Shown piece by piece: positions 1-6,690 of a stretch of 10,041 nt of DNA. Both the position numbers and the translations under genes were made by a program. The notes under the pieces are model-generated. The model did not search any database and had not been told where the DNA came from. It saw nothing but the letters and a program-made list of their open reading frames with translations. Numbering within the stretch: the first letter of the stretch is position 1; every line of letters starts with the position of its first letter. The stretch is from assembly GCA_946410535.1 (NCBI GenBank), contig CAMKAR010000055.1:1-10041 (forward strand). Direction: 5' to 3'. The DNA is from an uncultured Bacteroidales bacterium (GTDB lineage Bacteria > Bacteroidota > Bacteroidia > Bacteroidales > F082).

Positions 1-1710
1 GACTACAAAAACGAAGAAGATGAAGATGACTACGGCGAGACTCCCAAAGGTTTGAGCTTCACCTTACAAGACCTCTATGCCGTTTGGAGCATCGTGAATC
101 CGAATTTCTCTTATTGCGCCCTAACGTATCCCATCGATGGTTTCTTTAACGATTTTTGTGTAGATGGTGATTTCTTCTCTAAATTACAGGAAGACAACTA
201 TTTGAAGAATTTTGGCTTTTATGATAGTGAAGAAAGGGTATCGCGTCTCGGGTCAAGAGAAAGGGAACATATCTCAACAATCATGGCCGAAACCATTTCA
301 GTCAACTTGGATGATGAAGACATCGGCGTTCTTTTGGGCCAGTACAAGAGCTTGGTTGACGACTATGGCCTCCCCGACAGCCTCGGTGATTTCCTCGACG
401 GCCATGGCATTTCGGAGTACCGCCCCGACAAGCAAGCCATCATCCGAAAAGTCGAGATTGAGCCAGATCTCTTCGTAGACGGCCTGAGCCAGACGAAGAT
501 AAAAGTGTCGCTTGAAGTTGACGGTTGCAAGGATGGCGAGTTGCGCCTCATAGCGAGCGTCTATCATGCCGACGACGACTCGCCCGTGCCCGGCCCCGAT
601 TTCATGCATTACGGAAACTATAGTTGGAACTATGACGGCGTAGGCGACGTCCTGAGTGTTTATCAGAATCTGTTTCCCTCCTACGACTTTTCAGGCTTCA
701 CCGATTTGGAGATGCTTCTTCCGAATGACCTCTTGCCTGCGGACAGGGACTATTATATAAAGGTGTACGTTTTTGACGTTGATGAACAGGTTTTCATCAG
801 CTATCCTTCCCATACCCAAGGTTATCGTTTCAAGGCCACGAAGAACGAATACGACCCCGATGTGATAACGATAGAGCCCACCTACATCGTCGTGAGCTAT
901 TACGAGAAAGACAGGAAGAAAATCCCCGGCGACTATCGCGATTATCGTCCATGCACGATAAGGTTTGAGCAGATTGGGATCTTTAACAGCTTTGACAAAA
1001 TGAAAGGGAACCTTGGCGCAAAAAACCTTAGCTCACAAAATTACACCCCAGAGCTTGACAAAATCTCAGAAAAACTCAGTCTGAAATTGCCCGAAGCGGA
1101 CAATGAGTTGAAACTGTGCATCATGTATGACGAAAACGGGGCGCACGGCTACAACAAATTGAGGGATTTGGCAGGGTTAGGTTGCAACAACGACACGTTC
1201 TATGAGACCTTGGTGGTGTGTTTGCAAAACAAGGAAAACAATGGGACGGTTTACGGCTTCAAATACGTGAGCCAGCTGCGCGAGGTGCTGAAAGCCTTGG
1301 ACGAAGCCGTCTATGGCTTGGCCTACAACGGTCCGGTTTACGACCAACCTGCTCTCGCAGAATCATACAAGAGGAAGTTTTGGCAGCAGGTGGAGACGGA
1401 AATCGACAAACTGAATTACGAGTTTGTCAAGCTCTCCGAAAGGGCAACAGCGATTACTCCGGAAAACGAGAACATCAAGGGTGCTTACCATGTGGTTCTC
1501 AAGTCGGCGGGTGCCAAGAAATTGGTGGTCATCAAATTGATACAGGAAATCCTGCGCTGTGACCTGAATAAAGCCAAGCATTTGGCCGATACTGCCCAGG
1601 AAACGGTAAAAGCCTACGAAAACGAGGACGAAGCATACGCTCTTAAAGCTAAGCTGGAAGCAGCTGGAGCGAAGGCAGATGTGATATTTTACCATTACAT
1701 AGATGATTAA
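1..1710 (+). CDS. Large protein with C-terminal ribosomal L7/L12-like domain (5' partial)
   Basis: The reading frame is open from the first base of the window to the TAA at 1708-1710, so the true start lies upstream; the first in-frame TTG (52) has no claim to be a start. 569 residues are visible. They begin with an acidic stretch (residues 1-11), which suggests a linker after a missing N-terminal domain. Residues about 148-278 alternate hydrophobic strands with aromatic-rich loops and look like a beta-sandwich; I have a weak recollection of similar domains in Bacteroidetes zinc-ribbon and repeat proteins. Residues 495-563 closely follow the C-terminal domain of ribosomal protein L7/L12: VVLKSAGAKKLVVIK, then DLNKAKHLA, then LKAKLEAAGAKADV. 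The ribosomal N-terminal dimerisation domain is not beside it, so this is not L7/L12 itself. There is no visible signal peptide or membrane segment. The next gene starts 14 bases on, implying co-transcription. Function unknown; an adaptor or binding role is inference. Confidence 0.88.
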   Translation, partial: DYKNEEDEDDYGETPKGLSFTLQDLYAVWSIVNPNFSYCALTYPIDGFFNDFCVDGDFFSKLQEDNYLKNFGFYDSEERVSRLGSREREHISTIMAETISVNLDDEDIGVLLGQYKSLVDDYGLPDSLGDFLDGHGISEYRPDKQAIIRKVEIEPDLFVDGLSQTKIKVSLEVDGCKDGELRLIASVYHADDDSPVPGPDFMHYGNYSWNYDGVGDVLSVYQNLFPSYDFSGFTDLEMLLPNDLLPADRDYYIKVYVFDVDEQVFISYPSHTQGYRFKATKNEYDPDVITIEPTYIVVSYYEKDRKKIPGDYRDYRPCTIRFEQIGIFNSFDKMKGNLGAKNLSSQNYTPELDKISEKLSLKLPEADNELKLCIMYDENGAHGYNKLRDLAGLGCNNDTFYETLVVCLQNKENNGTVYGFKYVSQLREVLKALDEAVYGLAYNGPVYDQPALAESYKRKFWQQVETEIDKLNYEFVKLSERATAITPENENIKGAYHVVLKSAGAKKLVVIKLIQEILRCDLNKAKHLADTAQETVKAYENEDEAYALKAKLEAAGAKADVIFYHYIDD

Positions 1711-1724
1711 AAAAACGACCTACT

Positions 1725-4700
1725 ATGAACGGCAACAAACCCATTTATAAAGGCGGCTGGCAGTTTGGCGACACCATCCGCGAGGAACTCAAAGGCCCCA
1801 TCGGCGACGGCGAGGTGACCTATCCCAACGGCGACCACTTCAAGGGCTATTTCCATCTGAGCTATGCCAGCATCAACGGTCCGGCCTATGCCGCCGAAGG
1901 CCGCTATGATTTTGCCGACGGCTCGTTTATCGAGAAGGCATGGATCAACACGAGTTCTGACCAAACCATCTTCGACCTGCATGGCGTGTTCCGCATCCAT
2001 CATCCGCAAGGCCACAAATCGATTGCCATGTTCTTTAGGAACAGGAAGATAGGATTTGAATTGGTTCTCACTGAAAAGCCTTCTGCCATCGAATGGTACG
2101 CCGGCGAGCGGCAGCGCGAAGTGGAGGTGCAGTCGTACGACATCTCCGAGCCTGACACGGACTGCCTGACGCTCACCCTCACGCTCGTGGATGGAACGCG
2201 CATCGTGCAAAGAGGCGGACGCTACACCTCCAACGAATACAACGAACACGTTTACGAGCCTCATACCGACATCACCGTCTGGCTCCCCAACGGCGACAGC
2301 ATCGACATGTGGAACTGGGGCCTCAAACAGCTTAAGCCTTACGATGGCTACTTCACCGTGCATTGCGCTGAGACGCAGAGATTTCGTGAAGAGCATTGGG
2401 AAAACGGCAACCTCACGAAAGCCGAAGATTGGAAACGCGACTCTTGCGCCGCCAAGTACTTGACACTTCCTGAGCCTTTTGGCAAAGGCGAGAATAGGGC
2501 ATTGGTATGGCAGGACGGGCACATTGTATATTTCAATGTTGGTTGGACCTATGACGGTGAGGTGAAAGATGACCGCCCCGAAGGTCGCGGTGTCCTTACG
2601 AGTGATTCTTTCTGCACTGAAGGACAACGTTACGAGGGTGAGTTCCACGAAGGGTTGGCGCATGGACAGGGGGTGTTCGAGAACTCCAAAGCCGGTATTC
2701 GTCAGGAAGGCACATTCGTGAAGGGTCGCTATCAGGAGCCTAATGCCGTCGATGGGCCAATCATGCTTCACGCCAACTATGGGCATTCGAGGTGGTCGAT
2801 AAGCAGCAGCGGCAAATGGAAATACGAGGAGAGCGACTTCGAAGCAAAATTAGAAAGGCTGCCGTTCATCGGTTTTGGCGACATCAACATAGCCCGTATA
2901 GAGAAGGACTGCATCACGCTGACCGATTACAACGGAAACGTGAAAGAGCTTCATCCAGGCGAGAGCCTACACTATTCTGCCGAGATAGAAGGCCGCGAAT
3001 GGAGCGACGGCTGCGTCTATGACGGCGACGACTATTCGCTTGAACTGACTTGGGAGGAAATAAAGAGCGACAATCTTCAAAGCCCGATAGAAACAACATT
3101 CGAAATCACCCACGACCGCGAGTTCCTGCAACATTTCCTCACCCGTTGGCGCACGCTGAGCATCTCGCCCGAGATGGTGGAACGCCTGAAGAACAGCGAC
3201 GATTACTATGCCTGCTACGGCTACGGACGATGGCTCTACTACGCCAACCCCGACGGCAACTCGATGAAGGAAGCGGAAGAAAAACTGACCCTTGCCGCCA
3301 ACTATGGCTATGTGGCCGATGCCTTTGCTGCTTTGGCCGAAATGCACTATGTCGGCGCTGTGGCAGAGGACAAAGTCGACTATCAGCAATCTGCCTTCCT
3401 GATGTACAAGGCAGCACATGAAAAGAGCGAATTGGCTCAGTATCTGGAGCTTTACAGCCTCATTTATGGCGAACTGGGATTCAAGGAAGACCCTGAGGAG
3501 GTTGTCGACATCCTGAAGAAGCACTTGGAGAAACACCCTGACAGCGACCCCATCTACTGGGATTTGTTAGGCTTGGCCGTGGCCCAAACCGACAAGGACG
3601 AAGCGGTGAAGTATTACAAGAAGTCAATAGAAAGGGGCAACTCGGAAAGCTATTATTCTCTTGCCAAATACTATTATGACAAAGGCGACAAGTCGCTTTC
3701 ACGACAGTTTGCCGAAGAAGGCATGGCAAAGGGTGCGGTGAACTGCCACAGGGCGTTGGCGTCATTCATGACACAAGACGATTTTGCGGCATTGCCAGAA
3801 GAGCAACAAAAGGAACTTCATGAAGCGTTTGACCATGGCCTTCGCTTCGCCATCGAACACTGCGACCGTTACGCCTGCTATGTATTGGCTATCAGCATAT
3901 TTAATGGAGAAAGGGGCTACGAAACCGACACCGCCGAGGCGATACGCGTTGCCAAGCGCGGCTGCGAGTTGGGCGACAGCCAAAGCTTCGATTTGCTCGC
4001 ACAAATACAAGGAATAGCCGACGACATTCCCGACGAGCTGCGCCTCGGCCAAAAAGAAACAGTCATGCTGTACTTGCAGGCATTGCGCCGCAACAACATC
4101 ACTGAGTGGGCACTTGAAAAGGTGGCGCGTGGCTATGCTGCAAAGCTTATGCCTGAGTACGATGAGGAGATAGAGAAACTATGGCTACAAGAATACTACG
4201 ATCAACGCACGGCTAATGACGAAAACCCCGACACCACGGGCGTGCTTAAGGTTTACCCGCAAGGGTTCTTCTATGCTACCGAGGTGGAGTCGGAGACCTT
4301 CGACACGCTTGCCGACCTCGCCACACTCATCGATGCCGACGGCATCGACCTTGTGCACTATTCCGAAGCACTGAACCGTATGAGCAAAGTGCTGTGCCGT
4401 GGCGCACACGCTGGTAACCATATCGTCATGGCCGTCGACCGCGACGGTTACGCCAAGGACCTGCCCGACAACATGCCAGCCACCATCCTCTACGGACATG
4501 CCATGGAAATACGCGGCACGGTGATGCTTATGCTCGAAGACGAGAAATACAACCTGAAACCCATCAAAGGCGTTATGTTCTTCGACATGTGCATCAAAAT
4601 GCTCAATGCAGCCACGGGCGGACTGACGCGCTTCCCCACCGATGAAGAACTGAACGCCGTCATGGGATCCGCTGATGACGATGCCTTTGAGGAATATGAC

Positions 4701-5072
4701 GACCCCTCCTTCCTTGAATATGACGATGAGTCTTTGGAGCAAGAAGAGGAGCAAGAAGAAATGACACCTGTGGAAGACGACGAGGACGCCGAGCCAAGGA
4801 ACCTCACCGTGAAGATTGCCGACATCAGAGAAGCCATCGGTCAATGCAACCTTTGCCGCGACACCATCACGGCGCTGCTCCCCAACGAACCCGACTATTG
4901 GTTCAGAAGCACCGACGAGTTGATGTATCCCATCAAGGATGCCGTGGAACTGAACATAAGGTGCAATGGCGGCTACATGATCGATGAATGGCGGTTTGTC
5001 GACAGTCGGCAAGTGCCTACCGACATCCGCTCGCGTGTCAGGTTCAAGTTGGAGGGTAATGAGGAGGATTAG
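1725..5072 (+). CDS. MORN / Sel1-like repeat scaffold protein with DUF3846-like segment
   Basis: This 1115-residue protein is built from repeats and shows no recognisable catalytic motif. MORN-like units (YxGxxxxGxxxGxG pattern) occur near residues 8-40 and more clearly at 274-334, where YDGEV, GRGV, YEGEF and GQGVF are visible. Residues about 493-760 are amphipathic helix pairs of the Sel1/TPR type (for example AEEKLTLAANYGYVADAFAAL and AVKYYKKSIERGNSESYYSLA). Residues about 839-950 resemble DUF3846: a strand (VLKVYP), a helix (FDTLADLATLID), then IVMAVDRDGYAKDLPDN and EIRGTVMLM. Residues 983-1024 are an Asp/Glu-rich linker, followed by a C-terminal domain (1026-1111) with one CxxC (C1041, C1044). 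There is no signal peptide or membrane helix, so it is probably cytoplasmic. MORN and Sel1 repeats normally bind lipids or proteins; a scaffold role beside the kinase gene is inference. The ATG at 1725 follows an A-rich stretch with no Shine-Dalgarno sequence. Confidence 0.92.
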   Translation: MNGNKPIYKGGWQFGDTIREELKGPIGDGEVTYPNGDHFKGYFHLSYASINGPAYAAEGRYDFADGSFIEKAWINTSSDQTIFDLHGVFRIHHPQGHKSIAMFFRNRKIGFELVLTEKPSAIEWYAGERQREVEVQSYDISEPDTDCLTLTLTLVDGTRIVQRGGRYTSNEYNEHVYEPHTDITVWLPNGDSIDMWNWGLKQLKPYDGYFTVHCAETQRFREEHWENGNLTKAEDWKRDSCAAKYLTLPEPFGKGENRALVWQDGHIVYFNVGWTYDGEVKDDRPEGRGVLTSDSFCTEGQRYEGEFHEGLAHGQGVFENSKAGIRQEGTFVKGRYQEPNAVDGPIMLHANYGHSRWSISSSGKWKYEESDFEAKLERLPFIGFGDINIARIEKDCITLTDYNGNVKELHPGESLHYSAEIEGREWSDGCVYDGDDYSLELTWEEIKSDNLQSPIETTFEITHDREFLQHFLTRWRTLSISPEMVERLKNSDDYYACYGYGRWLYYANPDGNSMKEAEEKLTLAANYGYVADAFAALAEMHYVGAVAEDKVDYQQSAFLMYKAAHEKSELAQYLELYSLIYGELGFKEDPEEVVDILKKHLEKHPDSDPIYWDLLGLAVAQTDKDEAVKYYKKSIERGNSESYYSLAKYYYDKGDKSLSRQFAEEGMAKGAVNCHRALASFMTQDDFAALPEEQQKELHEAFDHGLRFAIEHCDRYACYVLAISIFNGERGYETDTAEAIRVAKRGCELGDSQSFDLLAQIQGIADDIPDELRLGQKETVMLYLQALRRNNITEWALEKVARGYAAKLMPEYDEEIEKLWLQEYYDQRTANDENPDTTGVLKVYPQGFFYATEVESETFDTLADLATLIDADGIDLVHYSEALNRMSKVLCRGAHAGNHIVMAVDRDGYAKDLPDNMPATILYGHAMEIRGTVMLMLEDEKYNLKPIKGVMFFDMCIKMLNAATGGLTRFPTDEELNAVMGSADDDAFEEYDDPSFLEYDDESLEQEEEQEEMTPVEDDEDAEPRNLTVKIADIREAIGQCNLCRDTITALLPNEPDYWFRSTDELMYPIKDAVELNIRCNGGYMIDEWRFVDSRQVPTDIRSRVRFKLEGNEED

Positions 5073-5106
5073 ATTAAATTATTGTAAACCAATTAAGTAA
5101 AAAACA
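5073..5106 (+). promoter_or_regulatory. A/T-rich leader ahead of the 199-residue gene
   Basis: These 34 bases are almost entirely A and T, end in a run of A just before the ATG at 5107, and carry no AGGAGG-like sequence. A-rich unstructured leaders are usual for translation starts in Bacteroidetes, and this supports the chosen start. I see no TTTG / TAnnTTTG pair (the Bacteroidetes promoter form) and no strong hairpin with a T run. I therefore read it as an intra-operon translation leader, not a promoter or terminator. Confidence 0.35.
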
Positions 5107-5706
5107 ATGGAAAACACTGAAAATAGCGAACAACTGGTTGAGACCATCCTCGCCAACGTGGAGGTGATGCGCAAGAACGCCGAGGAGATGCGGATTTGGA
5201 AGAACTTGCCCTTGGCAAAGGAGACCTTTGAACTCATCAAGCAGGTGGGCGATGACGAGGGACCATTAGGCCGTGCCATGGGCTGCGAGAAGGTGGTGGA
5301 AAAGCTTTCGGAATATGACGCGCCACGTTTCACGCTCGAAATGCTCCGTTATGAGTTGGAACAACTGCAAAAGTCGGAGGAGAAGTCGGACGACCTCACC
5401 GAAGAGGATGTCAAAGACCACATCGCCGAATTGGAGCGTTTTATCGACATCGAAAACGTCAGCTACAGCGAGTACAAGAAAAAGAACCCGCACCGTCATT
5501 TGGAGTTCGACGAGATAGAGCGCACTCCGCTTTGGGAGGAAATCAACCAAGAAATCGAGGCCGAGACCGATGCGTTGCTGGGCGATGAGCCGCGTGGCAT
5601 GGGTTTCTGCTTCGGCTATTGGAGCGCAAAACGCGGCGTGCTCGCCAAACGCGGCATCGAGTGGAGCGACCCGCAACAGATGAACCCGAGAGTGATGTTC
5701 GACTAA
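5107..5706 (+). CDS. Hypothetical acidic helical protein, 199 aa
   Basis: I do not recognise this family. The protein is highly charged and mostly helical in pattern. Residues about 76-114 are rich in Glu, Lys and Leu with heptad-like spacing (LEMLRYELEQLQ, later IAELERFI) and could form a short coiled coil. The C-terminus looks different and more ordered: residues 164-199 contain GMGFCFGYW, then GIEW, and end in MNPRVMFD, with many aromatic and glycine residues packed together, as expected of a conserved binding motif. There is no signal peptide, membrane helix or paired cysteine. It ends 11 bases before the zinc-ribbon gene, so the two are probably translated from one message. A partner of the neighbouring zinc-ribbon or kinase protein is a guess from position only. 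Confidence 0.85.
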   Translation: MENTENSEQLVETILANVEVMRKNAEEMRIWKNLPLAKETFELIKQVGDDEGPLGRAMGCEKVVEKLSEYDAPRFTLEMLRYELEQLQKSEEKSDDLTEEDVKDHIAELERFIDIENVSYSEYKKKNPHRHLEFDEIERTPLWEEINQEIEAETDALLGDEPRGMGFCFGYWSAKRGVLAKRGIEWSDPQQMNPRVMFD

Positions 5707-5717
5707 AAAAGCAAGCC

Positions 5718-6641
5718 ATGGAAACTAATGAGAGAGAGCAAGTTCGTGTGCGAGCCGACGAGCAAATGCAAGAGGCCGTAAAGCCCGATGCCAACGTCAA
5801 TGAGAATGTTGGTTCGGGAAACTGTCCGTATTGCGGCGCAACGGTTGAGGCCGATTACGAGATTTGTCCCGCGTGTGGCCATAAGCTCGTGGAATACTGC
5901 ACCTTTTGTGGCGCAAACATGCTGCCCACCGACATCGACTGCCCCGAGTGCGGGATGCCCGCCGACGGCATTACTTGCCCCGACTGCGGAACGCTTAATT
6001 TCAGGAGCTTCTGTCGCAAATGCGACCGTCCCCTCTCACGTGCCGCCCGCAAGGCCGTCGAAAAGGCCAAGGCCGACCCCAAGGTGCAGGAAGCCGTTAG
6101 TATCTTGGTCAAGATGGCAGAACTCGAAGCCGAGATGCAAAACGCTGAAAACGACGATGATGAAGGTGTCACCGACGACACCCCACATGAGCCTACGGAG
6201 AAAGAACTGCGCCTGCGCGAACTGATGGGCAAGGTGGGCTTCAAGCCCGCCGAAAAACCCAAGACGCAACCCAAGCAAAGCAGTTCGCGAAGCCGCGAGG
6301 AAATACAGGCCGAATACCAACGCATGGTGGAAGAAGCCAACAAGGTGCTGGAATCGATGGTGCCTCCGGCGGGAAGCACGCCGCAAGAGCAACGCAACTA
6401 TTCCACCGCTCGAAAAATTGCCGTCATGGAGACCTACAAAGAAAAAGAAATGGTTACACGCACAGTCAAAGAAGATAGATTAGGCTGGATATGCAACAAG
6501 TGCCAGATATTTCATAGAGGTCCGCAGGAATGTGGCGTGAGGCAATACGGCGGTCATTGGGTCACCAGAACAATCGATGTCACGCAAACGAGTTTGGAGG
6601 AAGTGGAAAAACAGAGGAAAGTGTATAAGAGGATTGATTAG
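5718..6641 (+). CDS. Triple zinc-ribbon protein with C-terminal cysteine motif
   Basis: This 307-residue protein carries six CxxC knuckles in three pairs: C36/C39 with C50/C53, C61/C64 with C75/C78, and C87/C90 with C99/C102. That is the pattern of tandem (double) zinc ribbons, each expected to bind one Zn ion. A Lys/Ala/Glu-rich helix follows (about 106-145), then an Asp-rich patch and a Pro/Lys/Ser linker (about 175-195). Near the end is a separate group, C259, C262, H266 and C272, which may form a fourth metal site. There is no catalytic motif or membrane helix. Such ribbons usually bind protein or nucleic acid, so an adaptor role is likely but unproven. I chose the ATG at 5718: an upstream ATG at 5619 in the same frame would overlap the previous gene by 88 bases and add an Arg-rich segment that looks like read-through of that gene's other frame. 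Confidence 0.9.
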   Translation: METNEREQVRVRADEQMQEAVKPDANVNENVGSGNCPYCGATVEADYEICPACGHKLVEYCTFCGANMLPTDIDCPECGMPADGITCPDCGTLNFRSFCRKCDRPLSRAARKAVEKAKADPKVQEAVSILVKMAELEAEMQNAENDDDEGVTDDTPHEPTEKELRLRELMGKVGFKPAEKPKTQPKQSSSRSREEIQAEYQRMVEEANKVLESMVPPAGSTPQEQRNYSTARKIAVMETYKEKEMVTRTVKEDRLGWICNKCQIFHRGPQECGVRQYGGHWVTRTIDVTQTSLEEVEKQRKVYKRID

Positions 6642-6690
6642 TACGCCCGATGCGAGACAAAAAAGAAACATAACAAATACAATAACAAGC
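6642..6690 (+). promoter_or_regulatory. A-rich leader that fixes the kinase start
   Basis: This 49-base gap is the longest in the window. Its second half (about 6659-6690) is strongly A-rich with no Shine-Dalgarno sequence and runs straight into the ATG at 6691, favouring that start over an in-frame ATG at 6577 inside the previous gene. A second in-frame ATG at 6718 is possible but less well placed. No promoter pair or terminator hairpin is evident. Confidence 0.35.

Noticed and set aside
1483..1689. A genuine ribosomal protein L7/L12 gene (rplL)
   Set aside because: The domain is the tail of a protein of more than 569 residues, lacks the L7/L12 N-terminal dimerisation part and hinge, and has no ribosomal or RNA polymerase genes beside it.
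1707..2786. Open frame of 359 codons on the - strand opposite the MORN/Sel1 gene
   Set aside because: It is covered by a gene with clear repeats on the + strand; the antisense translation has no recognisable pattern. The same applies to the 275-codon frame at 4185-5012.
5073..5106. Possible terminator or promoter in the A/T-rich gap
   Set aside because: No stable GC hairpin with a T run and no TAnnTTTG box could be found.
5619..5717. Upstream ATG extension of the zinc-ribbon gene
   Set aside because: It would overlap the preceding gene by 88 bases and adds an Arg-rich segment with no ribbon; the ATG at 5718 is 11 bases after that gene's stop.
6577..6690. Upstream ATG extension of the kinase gene
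   Set aside because: It overlaps the zinc-ribbon gene by 65 bases, and the added 38 residues look like out-of-frame reading of that gene and the A-rich leader.
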